Assembly: GCF_932526225.1 (NCBI RefSeq)
Contig: NC_064037.1
Span: 4,670,703-4,734,702 of the forward strand
Source of the DNA: Nematostella vectensis
Taxonomy: Eukaryota; Cnidaria; Anthozoa; Actiniaria; Edwardsiidae
Length of the DNA: 64,000 nt
Reading direction: 5' to 3'
Shown: positions 10,863-22,513 of the stretch, piece after piece
Layout: every line of letters begins with the position of its first letter
How positions within the stretch are numbered: position 1 is the first letter of the stretch
Program-made: the position numbers and the translations under genes
Notes under the pieces: model-generated
Database searches by the model: none
What the model was told of the DNA's origin: nothing
Seen by the model: the letters and a program-made list of their open reading frames with translations, nothing else

Positions 10863-11400
10863 AAATGATAATAATAAATAGGCAAGTAGTGTAAATATGG
10901 CCTCGTTGCACAGTGCGTCCTGGTGCTTTAAAATATGATTTTTTTCTGTTCTATTTTGGCAATTCACACATTGTTGGTTTTATGCAGAATTACCTGTATG
11001 GCGCGAGCACAGGCAGCCCAAGGCTTGGTCCTTAAAGGAATGTACTGGGGGAATATATGTAGAAATATATTAAAAATTTATAAGAAAATATATGGGCTGG
11101 ACTGGCGGGTTGTTTTCTGGAACCGAACCGATTAATTCGAGACTGGGTAAAAAAAAAAGATTCTTGATATTTCTTAATCATTCGTGAATTAAAGAAGATT
11201 CTTGATATTTCTTAATCATTCGTGAATTAATTTTGGTTCAACTTAGCGAGGGTCCAGTTTCTGAGTCTGTTGCGCGAGTTTTTTTATTATCGGTCCGACA
11301 GATAATTTTAAAATTACGGCGTTATTTGTGGCATAACCAGAAAAAGAATAAGTAGAATTTTCTTGACACGTTTAAATAACATCACTATATTGGAGCACAG
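10863..11400. other. Intergenic with a short tandem duplication
   Basis: No gene seen. A 36-bp segment starting AAGATTCTTGATATTTCTTA is duplicated in tandem at about 11156-11230. Confidence 0.5.
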
Positions 11401-11621
11401 TCTCCATCATCACCTTTTCGCCGCCGAGGTGCAATCAATAAACCAATCCATGATCCGCTAGTTTTGTTTCATTTTTCACTTCATTAACACACTTATTCGG
11501 CCCATTTTATTACATTATTCATTAGAAAATAACATTCATAATACCTGAAGATGAGGCGAAAACGTGCATAACGGAGTTCGGCAGACAACACGTATCTATA
11601 GCCTTTTCCTAAGGAACCCCC

Positions 11622-12345
11622 GTGAGGATAATCCTACGCGTTGCTAACATTTCCCGCATTGACGCCCTACGCCCTAATAATAACAACCACAAAAACTCCC
11701 GTCGCATCCCCTTTGTCACTACCTATAACCCGACACTACCTAACATCAACGACATAATCCGTAGAAACTACAACCTTCTACTTCGTCTAAGCGATGCCAT
11801 AAGGTTTTCACTGAGCCCCCTCTTGTCGCCTTTCGCCGCTCACCTAACCTCCGCGACATCCTCGTTAAAGCCAAGCTACCTTCCGACCGCTCTCCCACCA
11901 ACCAACCTCCCGGTGCTTTCCGTTGCGGAAAAAACTGCCAAACCTGCCCCTATATTAGAACCGATGGCCTTACAAGCTACACATTTTTTTCAACAGGTGA
12001 AACACGACCTATAACCTCCCACATAACCTGCAATACTAAAACGTGATTTATATGATTCAATGTAACCGCTGTAACCTTCAATATATTGGGGAAACAAAAC
12101 GCAAATTAAAAGAACGCTTAAATGACCACCGCAGAACTGTAGACTCCCAATCTCGATCCATACCAACCCACGCCGCTGAACACTTCCTAAAACCTAACCA
12201 CTCCGCTTCTGACATAGAGCTCATACCTATTGAAAAAATAAGAAATAACTGCGACCCAACCCGCAAAGCAAGAGAAGCCACACTGATAGCTCGCGCTGGC
12301 ACCCTTGAACCCGGTGGCCTCAACCGGCGTGAAGAAACCGTTTAG
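11622..12345 (+). pseudogene. Penelope-like element ORF 3' part with GIY-YIG endonuclease, frameshifted
   Basis: Coding similarity continues across three frames. The stretch around 11813-12038 encodes the conserved FRRSPNLRDIL and CGKNCQTCPYI motifs; the frame then breaks near 12039 by about one base. The frame at 12043-12345 encodes YMIQCNRCNLQYIGETKRKL, the GIY-YIG core (Y-M-I and Q-Y-I-G), with a downstream catalytic-type Arg/His region (LNDHRR). GIY-YIG nucleases nick target DNA during Penelope-like retrotransposition. An earlier break lies near 11810. The copy is therefore inactive. Confidence 0.75.
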
Positions 12346-12480
12346 CTACTTAGTAATCCACACCACCCTATTCACCATCTTCCATAAGTCACTCCTTACC
12401 CAATTACTATTTTTACCTTTTGTTAGTTAATCATCAATGAACTTTGTACATATACTAGCTATAACATGCCATTGTAACTC

Positions 12481-12531
12481 ATTTATAACCTGAAGAAGGC
12501 AGGTATTGGCCTGCCGAAATATCGTTCTAAA
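12481..12531 (+). ncRNA. Hammerhead-ribozyme-like motif
   Basis: Core CTGAAGA (12490-12496), hairpin GGCAGG/CCTGCC (12498-12503 with 12510-12515), then GAAA (12516-12519) and TATC ending at the predicted cleavage base C12523. Flanks 12482-12489 and 12524-12531 pair at 7 of 8 positions, giving stem I. Stem III would be only 2 bp, as reported for Penelope-like hammerheads. One extra A (12497) lies between the core and stem II, so activity is uncertain. Confidence 0.5.
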
Positions 12532-12545
12532 AAACATAAATCTGC

Positions 12546-13560
12546 GTTGTTGTCGACTTTTTCTTTTAAAGGTTTTATTAATTAATCAACTGTCGACGCA
12601 GACCACAAGGTCCGACGCACACCAGCAGATAGAGGCTGTCTGGTGGTTTCTTCCTACGTTTTTGATATATCACGGCCGTGTCACGTCCGCTGTCTACCAT
12701 TTTACCTCAAAGTGTATAATGTTCAAACTTGATCGATTAAAGAAATGCCGGTCGCTTTTATTTCCTTTGAAGATGCAAATTCCTTTTATATAAACTATTT
12801 GACTTGAAGACCCAGTACTTCATTTAGAGCTTGCAAAACTCTTATGCCTGGTGTACACTAATGACATAACGACAAACGACACACGCATACTTTTATGTTC
12901 GTATGTTAAAGGTCCTGTAAACACCCCGTGGGTCATTTTTGGGATATAACAGAAAAACTGGCGTAGAATACGAATATTGAGGTCTTTTTGCCGGCTTCGG
13001 CCTAAAAGTTGGCCTTTTGGCGATTGCAATTTTACTTCCGGTTGAATATACGGTGGAAGTAAATTTGCCAGGTTTTAACACTAATTTGATGGTTTTTGCG
13101 CTTAAATAAAACGACCTTCTTAAATTTTAACAGCTACCTGAAATGCATATTATAAAAGTATCCTGTTATACTAGGGAGTATATACAAACCCTGGTTATAC
13201 CAAGCACAGGTATCCCATGCCCACACCTTGTGCATTTAGATTGCTATATTATACCAGCAACCTGCCATACCAAGCACAGGTATCCCAAGACCGCGCTTTG
13301 TGCATTTAGAGTGCGCATATCTAGCAGGTATCATACAAACTATAGCAAATTCAATAATAAAATAATAATAAAATATATAACTCTAAATGAATGTAATAAC
13401 GCAAAATGTTATAATTGTTGATTTCACAAAAGCGCTAATGAAAATTTGAAAATGTAAACGCGCCAACAGAAACCTACTAATGGATGTCCAATTCAATGAG
13501 GTCTAGAGATGTGTTTTAGTAAGACTCTTACCTGACTTTGCTTCTTGGGAAAGCATCAAT
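12546..13560. other. Intergenic with satellite remnants
   Basis: No gene seen. At about 13190-13320 two diverged copies of the ACCAAGCACAGGTATCCC satellite occur, related to the arrays at 640 and 8850. Confidence 0.45.
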
Positions 13561-13587
13561 TTCATGCCATTTCAAGCACGTACATTC

Positions 13588-13735
13588 AGGGCCGTAGCAG
13601 GGGGCACGTGCCCCCCCCCCCCCAAATATTTCCAAAATTATAAGGAAATGACCATTAGGGGCATGGCTTTGACCCCCAATGTTTCTATATTGTGCCCCCC
13701 CCCCCCCAATTTTTCAAGGCCTGCTACAACACACG
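13588..13735. repeat. Poly-C dispersed repeat
   Basis: Begins GGGCCGTAGCAGGGGGCACG and ends AAGGCCTGCTAC, with two C runs inside. Same family as 10345-10440. The decayed LINE begins directly after it. Confidence 0.5.
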
Positions 13736-15390
13736 ACAGTAAGCTTGATAATCTAGCAAAGCTTAAATCAAATAATCCACGACAATTCTGGAAGGCAATA
13801 CGAAACCTAAACAAAAAGAACAACAGCAAGCCAAATAATTCTCCACAGGTTGACCTAAATAACTTCTTCGAGCATTTTCGAAATCTAAACAAAGATGATA
13901 AAACCAGCCAAGACACAACTGATGAAACCGTACCCCGTGTCACTGGTCCCCTCGATTTCCCATTCACAAAGGAAGATAGTAACAAATGGGATAAAATCCC
14001 TTAAAAGTGGAAAGACGCCTGGTAACGACCTTATTTCGAATGAATTCCTAAAACCGAGAAAAGAAATATTGTGCGATACTCTTGTAATCCTTTTCAACTC
14101 GATTATGAAATTAGGAAAATTTCCAAAAAATTGGGCATTCGGTTACATAACTCATATATACAAGAAAGGAACGAAAACGGACCACGAAAATAATAGGGGG
14201 GAAACAATCTTATCACACTTAGGCAAACTTTTCACCTCACTCCTAAACACAAGACTGGTGAGCTACCTTGAGTTCAATAATGTATTATTACCAGAACAAG
14301 CAGGTTTTAGGAATTCATTCAGAGGTATGGACCAAATATGTTAAGACTAAACAAAAGCAAAAGATACTTATACACCTGTTTCATAGGTTTTAGCAAAGCT
14401 TTCGATAATATATCACGAGGTAAATTATATTCCAAACTATGTGATATTGGTATAGACGGATAATTTTTAGATGTTATCAAGGATATGTATAGTAAAGATT
14501 CTGCGTGGACGGGTTCATCTCCGAAGAATTCACGTGTTCAAAAGGTGTTAAGCAAGGCTGCATGCTATCACCTACTCTTTTTATACCTGTCTGACCTACC
14601 GGATAGGTTAAACAAGGGCAAGGATGCTTGTTTGCTAAACGATAGAACGGTTAGCTGCTTATTGTACGCCGACGACCTAGCTGTCATATCAAAGTCACAC
14701 ACAGGACTGCAAAATAATCTAAATAGTCTGAAAGAATACTGCAAAAATAATAGTTTATCCGTTAATGAAAGCAAATCTAAGATAATGATATTTAATCCTA
14801 GTGGTAGAATAATGAATCGTTACCTTTTCCATGCAGGTAGTAAAAAAAACTTGAAAACGTTACAAGATATAAATATTTATGTTTGACTCTGAGTTCCACG
14901 GGATCCTTTACCATAGCAAAACAAGAGTTAAAAAAGCCGCCCTAAAAGCCCTATATTCATTACGTATAAATATGGGCACGTCGCTTAGAAGGAATCTTCC
15001 GCTTACTTTTCACTTATTTGACACATTAATAAAACCAGTCGTCACATATAGTGCAGAAATGGGTTTGGACACAGTCAAGTACAACGAGTTACGTGACCCG
15101 ATAAAGCAAGTTCATACAAGATTCTGTAAATTAATCCTAGGCGTTAGCAGAAGAGCCACAAACAAAGCTTGCAGAGCAGAACTAGGAACATTCCCAGTTA
15201 TAGTCGAGATAAAAGCAAAAGCTGTATCATTTTGGGCGCGCCTTCTGACACTTGACGAACACAGAATAGCAAAACAAGCATATCTGGACCAATTAAGTTT
15301 TACGAATTCGCGGAACTGGGCAATGGCACTTAAATCACTTTTATTTCAAACGGTTATATCTACTGTTGTTATGCTGTCTTAGAACTGCCA
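13736..15390 (+). pseudogene. Decayed LINE reverse transcriptase
   Basis: Three frames together spell a non-LTR reverse transcriptase. An upstream linker (LAKLKSNNPRQFWKAIRNLN) is followed by SLKSGKTPGNDLI, PKNWAFGYITHIYKKG and PEQAGFR, then FSKAFDNISRGKL after 14380, the catalytic LLYADDLAVISK near 14655, and a C-terminal region with YSAEMGLDT and ILGVSRRATNKA. At least four frameshifts or stops (near 13985, 14342, 14460 and 14884) make it non-functional. The clade differs from the 4.4-7.9 kb LINE. Confidence 0.8.
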
Positions 15391-16011
15391 TTTCACATTC
15401 AGCATTCGGGGAAATGCGTATTGGATATAAGTAAAACGCGAACGTAGCTCGGCAGTTTTCATCTGTTCATTCTACTTGCTTGAAGACTTCGATATTGTAG
15501 TGTTTCCGGTTTCACAGATTCCAATATAGATAAATATCCATCAATAAGAACAAGTGTTAATTTATGGAATCTTGGAAAGTAATAATCAATTGTCTGACAG
15601 TGATTTCAATCTCAATTGATTTTGCTACAAAAGCACTTTTGAAAACAGTCATTTGTCACAGCCATGTTTAACCGTTAGACACCAACAATGGTTTAAAAAT
15701 TTGAACAGGCACCCCTTTGTGTTATTTACGTTGATCGGCAAAATACAACTATCTATTTGCTAGAAAATTTCAAACTAGCTGTCAACAATGGAAGCCTGAT
15801 AAATCTTTAACGATTTCAAGTCTGACCATAATTACTGGCTTGACATACTAATGAGTGTATAAAGCGTAAATTGGTGTCTTTAACAAGGGATACCGTTTGA
15901 GTAAAACTTTTCTCATAGGGTGTCCTCATCAAATGGGTTCAGATTTACAGAAAATGTATGGAGCACTCTTCAACCGAGCTGGCCAATGTCCATATTAAAT
16001 GGGTTCAGAAT
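15391..16011. other. Intergenic, no gene seen
   Basis: AT-rich sequence with no recognisable feature. Confidence 0.4.
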
Positions 16012-16378
16012 CAGTGGAACAAACCGGCATTTCTGTTTTTTTGTTAAATGATAAAAGGCGGTTGTTCAAAAATGGTTCTTTCCCATGTTTAACCTACCAT
16101 GTAAAATAAGACACACACAAGAACCTACCCTTTTTTGTCATTTATCATTTTAAAATCGTAACATGAAAAAGGGTACCCTTTTTGCAGAATAATACGGACA
16201 GGTTTGCCGTCTATTTGCAGATATAGAATGAGTTCATAAAATGTCGACAATTTAGATCACCGGCTATTTCCACGGATAAGAACGAAAACAGTGACCTTTT
16301 CTCTAAGGTTTCTAGAAAGCAGAAAGTCGTAAATTATGTATGTTTTCTGTTAGCAGCATATAATACGGAGTAAACACC

Positions 16379-16730
16379 AGGCCTGTACCCAGGATTTTTC
16401 TTTGGGGGGGGGGGGGGGGGGTGCGAAATCCGAAAAAAAAAATGGACCTAATGACCCCCCCTGATAAAAATCTGACTACCCCTGAAAGAACAAAAAGGGA
16501 CTTTTTTTATGCCTTTGCAGTATCTCCAAGGGACGTTCATTGTCGGATTTGGCTACAAAGAAGTCTGACTTATGGTGACATACCAGAGTGATCTAGCTGA
16601 TGCTTTATAGTTTTGTCTACAGATAGCATCACGTCTGAGAACCGAAAGTGGACCTTCGACCGTTGTGGGTGGGGGGGGGGGGGGGGGGGGTGCGCACCCC
16701 CTGCACCCCTCTGGGTACGGGCCTGAACAC
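16379..16730. repeat. Dispersed element with CAGGCCCGTACCCAGGATTTTT termini
   Basis: Starts AGGCCTGTACCCAGGATTTT and ends CTCTGGGTACGGGCCTG, with two G runs inside. The internal CCAAGGGACGTTCATTGTCG recurs in inverted orientation at about 62590-62620, and a short version with the same termini lies at 40225-40320. Confidence 0.65.
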
Positions 16731-16861
16731 ATAAGGGTTACTTTTTTCCCACTTTAGATCCCACATCACGATCAAAATCGGTACCCTTTTTCGTCTTTAA
16801 TAGTACAAATAAAAAGACTGAGAAGGGTTTGGAAAACATTCAATTTTTTCAAACCCTGGTG

Positions 16862-17208
16862 CTTCTTGCCGAAATGAGAACGAAATCGAAAGCTTTTGTG
16901 CCAGTAACCGTCCCGCTAAACAGCATGAGGATCAGGTCAGCGAACTGGATGAGTCACTGGGGACAGACTGTTCCTTTGACCTCGAGAAGGTCAAACAAGA
17001 GCAGATAACTCCATTGTTCTCCAATCTACGATTCGCGTATATAAAGCCGCTGTCAAAATCTGATGTGTTCAAAGGCCAAGATCTGTCAACAAGCGTATTA
17101 GCATCGAACAACAAATGTCCCCGCTGGGACAGCTTTGGAGAGAAACTATTTGAAATGCTCTTTGCTTACTTTCCTAAGGCTTTCCCTTGTAACTTCATCA
17201 GGCAATAA
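16862..17208 (+). pseudogene. Open coding-like fragment in the element core
   Basis: About 110 codons without a stop, ending at TAA in 17206-17208, with protein-like composition (for example QEQITPLFSNLRFAYIKPLS and CPRWDSFGEKLFEMLFAYF). There is no clear start codon at its beginning. LFSNLRFAYI is faintly reminiscent of a BACK-domain segment of BTB-Kelch proteins, but this is weak. It may be a transposase remnant or a captured host exon. Confidence 0.3.
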
Positions 17209-17649
17209 TAAAACTTATTTAACTATTCTCTATAAAATCACAAGTGCACCAACGAGTGCACAATTCCTAGAGAAACGATAATCTTTTTATTATATTTCTG
17301 ACAGAGAAGCCTCTCTTAACTTCTGGGAAGGCTTGTGAAAGTGTCTGGCTTATGAACTTGCAGCTTTTCCTCTCAACAAGCTCACGATCTGGGAAAGACT
17401 TGCTTACATGTACTCCATCCCTCTTCTCTGACTAGCAGTCGAATTTAGGCGGGAATGCAGGAGAACCAGGTACGGTGCCAATCACTGTCAAACTGTCAAA
17501 CCTCCAAACGAACGCACGAAAAAGTAAAATAATGTACCCTTTTCAATCTTTTAGTTGCACTATTAAAGACGAAAAAGGGTACCGATTTTGATGTGATGTT
17601 AAATCCAGTCTAAAATGGGAAAAAAGTAACCCTAATGTGCTTTACTTCA

Positions 17650-18366
17650 TATTATATACCATATACCATACCATATACCATACCATATACCATACCATAT
17701 ACCATACCATATACCATACCATATACCATACCATATACCATACCATATACCATACCATATACCATACCATATACCATACCATATACCATACCATATACCA
17801 TACCATATACCATACCATATACCATACCATATACCATACCATATACCATACCATATACCATACCATATACCATACCATATACCATACCATATACCATACC
17901 ATATACCATACCATATACCATACCATATACCATACCATATACCATACCATATACCATACCATATACCATACCATATACCATACCATATACCATACGATAT
18001 ACCATACCATATACCATACCATATACCATACCATATACCATACCATATACCATACCATATACCATACCATATACCATACCATATACCATACCATATACCA
18101 TACCATATACCATACCATATACCATACCATATACCATACCATATACCATACCATATACCATACCATATACCATACCATATACCATACCATATACCATACC
18201 ATATACCATACCATATACCATACGATATACCATACCATATACCATACCATATACCATACCATATACCATACCATATACCATACCATATACCATACCATAT
18301 ACCATACCATATACCATACCATATACCATACCATATACCATACCATATACCAGACCATATACCATA
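17650..18366. repeat. 12-bp satellite (ATATACCATACC)n
   Basis: About 60 near-perfect copies over 717 bp; rare variants (CATACGATAT) occur near 17994 and 18223. The unit is a multiple of three and lacks stops in several frames, so long spurious frames appear on both strands. Confidence 0.97.
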
Positions 18367-19495
18367 TTATATACCATTTTAAAATGATAAATGACAAAAA
18401 AGGTAGGCTTTTGTGTGTGTCTTATTTTACTTGGCAAGTAAAAACACGGGAAAGACCCATTTTTGGATAACCGCCTTTTATCATTTAACAAAAAAGAAGA
18501 ATCGCCGGTTTGTTCCACTGTTACACAATTGTAATTTTGTGCTATATTTTATATAATGTCCCATACATTTACGATATTCGGGCTACTAGACGGGGACCAT
18601 AGCCCCCCCCCCCCTCCTGGCTACACCCATGTTGCGTAGGAATTCGCACTATTTGGCTAAAGCTGTGGAAAAACGTTTGTTACACAGGGCTTGTTATATT
18701 TTGCCTCCAGCATGCTTTGAATTATTGAAAATATGTACTTTTATGTTGACAAATTATTAGTTTCTCCCTTTAGTATCCCTTTAGACATATAGTTTCTTTT
18801 TTTGCTTTGATAATTAATTCCACAATTGCAAATCACCTCCTTTTTTCATATGTCAAAAGATCATAATCATTTTAAATTGCATAAAACTATGGCCACTGAA
18901 TTGTCTTTGGAGGGCACCATACGAGCAACACTTTTTTTTTGGCGAGACAGATTTAATATAAAATCAAGCTTTGAGTACTTACACCCCTGAAACACTGAGC
19001 ATAAAACTGCGAGTACTAGATTTACCTAATGACACCTTATTTTTCGCGACGTCAAAATTTCGCGATTTCGAGAAGATATTTCGCGACACTTTACTTTCGC
19101 AAGTCGCTATTTTTGTAAAACCAGGTCACATAAACCGGCTAATATCCCACCCAAAGGATTTTTGTGTACTCGCTTTAATTTTTGCTCATCCCAATCATTT
19201 TATTTAATTTTCGCGGCACTTTATTTTCGTGAATTTTCTAAAAGTTTTCTTGCAAAGTATCTTCTGAAAAAGCCCCCAAAAATCAATTACAATAAAAGTC
19301 CGATATATTTGTAAAAAATTGGCGAAATTTATGTAATAGAAACAAATTTTATCACTTAAAACAGGGCAGAATATTACTTTTCATTGATTCATTTACTACG
19401 GGCATCTCCGCGAGTCGAGTAGTGATACCACAGGTAGCCCAGGCAATGGTTGTTTGTTCGTGATCGTGTTCGTAGTTCGTGGTGTACATACGCGG

Positions 19496-19790
19496 TACAC
19501 TCTTTTTTTTATATAAGAACGTCTTATTTTCAGTTGCGGCTGTTCTTAAAATTTAGTGTATATAAGAGTTAATAACACCCAATGAATTATTAGGAAAGAA
19601 TTGCACTAATGATCAAAAGCAATAATAAAGTTATTACTATAAGCACAATTTGTTTTGCATTTTAGAACGCATCAGGATTGAAGAAAAAATTCTGCTATCT
19701 GAGCCTCGGCATGTTCTTAGCATGTTCTTAACATTTGGGGGAAATCTCAGGCTGGACATTCTTATAAAAAAAGTTCTTATAATTTTTTAT
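19496..19790. repeat. Dispersed non-autonomous element (TATAAGAACGTC family)
   Basis: Starts TACACTC plus a T run and TATAAGAACGTC, and ends CAGGCTGGACATTCTTATAA. A second copy occupies 41700-42545 with a LINE inserted in it, and a partial relative lies at 52270-52425. The ends are partly complementary (TATAAGAACGTC with GACATTCTTATA), as in MITEs. Confidence 0.6.
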
Positions 19791-20639
19791 TTTTTTTTTC
19801 ATTTTTAGGGCGGAGATGCGGGGGCATCTAAAAAATTCTTTTGTCGGTATGAAGTTCGTAACTAATTCTTGTGCCCTGGAGAAATGATGAAGCGTGCACA
19901 TGTAAGACATATGAATAGTACAGATACGATTTCGTGGACACAGAACGCTTGACTATAGTAGCTAATGGACAAGATTTTTTGATGAACTGAGATCTCGTCA
20001 TCCGATTTTGTATCAGGTGAAGATACATGTATAGTTTGTTTCTTATCTAGTAAAATGTTTTCCTATAGACAACAGAGATTGTGTCGTGTCAAGAGGATTT
20101 ATTTTTCTTCCATTTTGATACTGCGTTCTTTCACACAAACTTGTCACGCAAGGCTCCGTCACGCAATACTCAAGCGCATTCCGTGACTCATGCCGCAGAG
20201 ACATTGACAAGGACGAAAGGCTTTCTGTGAATGCTTTCGAAATGCTTTACTTGGTATAATTAGTGACTTGTGCTAAGTGACTTTCAAGCCAAAATAAACA
20301 CAGAAATAGTCAGGCAACGCCCGCCACGCCAGAGAACGAGGGAGAAAATATTTTTCAATAAAAGTAAGCCCTTTCTGACGGGGCCAATTTTCAATTTCGT
20401 ACAGGGGTCCAAAAATCTGGAGCAACCTCACTTGTCAAGCAAAACAATGCAGATCAATAAATATGTTCAAAAAGATTGTAAAGGACAATATCCTCTCGCA
20501 AAAAGCAGCTATTGATTTATAGATATGATTCTACTTTATTTCATCAAATCAGCCACATGTAAATTTAATAATAAGGATTCCTTAGTCAAATCAAGAACAT
20601 TCATATATATTTTAGTAGAGACGCTACTTAGTCTGCGAC

Positions 20640-20762
20640 AGGGGTCTACACTTCATAAGCATTGTGCTTTTAGTAGACTCCTCATCATCACTATTTTTTG
20701 CATTATTATCATTATACTATTATTTGGTGAAATAAACTTGATTGATTGATTGATTGATTGAA
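20640..20762 (+). mobile_element. L2-like LINE 3' tail
   Basis: Ends GGTGAAATAAACTTGATTGA followed by (GATT)n, the typical simple-repeat terminus of 5'-truncated L2/CR1 LINEs. No reverse-transcriptase coding part is present. Confidence 0.4.
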
Positions 20763-22513
20763 TCGTGAGCGCTGAATAAGCTGCTTTCTGTTAGAAAGTC
20801 ACGTGATTTCGGGGTGCGGGGAGGGCTCTGGTAACGAAAGAACACTTCACACTGAGAGGGGGGGGAGGGGTGGTATGCCCTGAGTCAAAATCTTCCCTCT
20901 ATCCTCAGGGTATGTAATAATCACACCCTTGTTTCAAAGGTGTGCAGGCTATTTTTTTGAATTTACATCGTGGTCAGTGACACTTTCAGTGCATTAAGTA
21001 CCTTCCTGTCGATAGACGGCACATTTATATTGCTGCTAGGTTTGATTTTGAAAGACAGATAACTTCATCGTTGTGACAAATTGGCGGAATTTTCTCGACC
21101 CTTATCAAATCAGCATTGAATGGTTCATCATTACATACAAAAAAAGAGCTTCCATTTAAGCTCTAAGCGACACACAGGGGCTGAAAGGATTTGTGTGTTT
21201 CGGGGTTTTGGGGTGCTTATTATCATAAAGGCAAACCACAATGGCCGTTCTCAGGCATAAATGACCTGTCAAAGCCATTCAAATGATTATCGAAAATACA
21301 GCTGCCCGAAGCCATAGAAACTAAGCTCGCTAGACCTTATGGGAAATTCATGCTTTCGGCTTCAAGATAGGGATCGAAAAAATCGTTGTTGGTGTTTTGC
21401 TCTGAAGCTATTTTAACCGTATTTGTAGAACAAAAGCCGGAAATTCTTAGCCTCTAGGGGAGGGCAAGGCACAAGGGGTTAGGAAAGATGCGCAAAAAAT
21501 ATCCTCCTGATAAGAAATTACGTCTCTATAACCGGGAAATAAATAATACGATATTTTGATATTCTCTAAAACACTATTTCCAGCTAAAAATGCCGGATTA
21601 ATTTCAATAACGCTTTGGTCATTTTAGATAACACCAAAGGTCAAATTGTGACAGACAAAAATTTCCTTGGCCTATGTTTCGGAGATTCGGCTATAAATTT
21701 ATCAGAATAAAAGGGTAAGCTGCTGTAAATCCCGATTAAAACAGCGGCAAATAACACAAACGCTTTTCTAACGCTTATAAGACGAAAAAACTTCGACGGC
21801 TCAAATTAGTTGGGCGCTCAAATAATTTAGTTTGGCTTTTTCATGTCCTGCTAGTATTTTGCATACGGTGTTTGTTGTTGAAAACGCCAATATCACGACA
21901 GGCATTCAATGGCCCAATATGACTCCAAAGACATAATAATACTCCCAGCAAAAACTTGCTTAGAAATTCTATAGATCTCTCAGCCCTTTACTTCACAGCG
22001 CACTGAATAAAACACTTAACGATTTGGGGTTTTTAAAAACCTTTTTACTTAATATGCATTTACGACTATCGCTAGGGACATAATTATACTTTACAATTAC
22101 AAACTAAGAAATAATATTTCGACGATAAGTAAATTTGAAATAGCTAACATAACTCTAATTGATTATATATTTGCTATACATATATTTTCGATAGTTTCTT
22201 ATAGCTCGAAGTGATCAAACTTGTTTTCCACTTCACTTTTAAGACACAAATAGTAGCCTTATCCTAACTTATTTAAAATTCAAATATGAGGACCTGCTTT
22301 GAATGAATGAAACGCGCTTCACTGAAAATCAAGAAAACACATTCATCGCCTGGGAACGATAAGTACTGTACGAGCGCAGGGTGTAATTGAAAAGCAGCAA
22401 AATAACATAAATCAAAGAATGTTTCAGGGAAAAAATGTACTGTTTGCGTTTTGCTAGATATCGGGCAGGTGTTCGGTGCGGTTTGTTTGTAGTTGAGAAG
22501 TTAACCGAGGATT

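Larger units (their letters stand above)
11400..12545 (+). mobile_element. Truncated Penelope-like element
   Basis: Carries the 3' part of a Penelope-like retroelement: the region before the endonuclease (VAFRRSPNLRDIL and the CGKNCQTCP cysteine motif, about 11813-11955) followed by a GIY-YIG nuclease. The reverse transcriptase is missing, so it is 5'-truncated. After the ORF lies a hammerhead-like motif at 12481-12531. Ends are approximate. Confidence 0.75.
16012..18523. mobile_element. Inverted-repeat element expanded by satellite
   Basis: The left end (AGTGGAACAAACCGGC at about 16013) is the inverse of the right end (GCCGGTTTGTTCCACT at about 18507-18522), and the similarity continues inward about 150 bp on each side. 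A second inverted pair, at about 16725-16830 and 17525-17640 (GGTACCCTTTTTCGTCTTTAATAG), continues the arms. The left arm is interrupted by a poly-G repeat (16379-16730) and the right arm by a 12-bp satellite (17650-18366). The core is 16830-17520. Confidence 0.65.
18540..22500. other. Intergenic, no gene seen
   Basis: Contains a CGCGAAATTTCG-type repeat region near 19030-19260, the dispersed repeat at 19496-19790 and an L2-like 3' tail at 20640-20762. I see no supported coding exon. Confidence 0.4.

Noticed and set aside
17635..18518. Long open frames on both strands (IPYT and MVYG repeats)
   Set aside because: Produced by a 12-bp satellite whose length is a multiple of three; no start context, domain or splice structure supports a gene.
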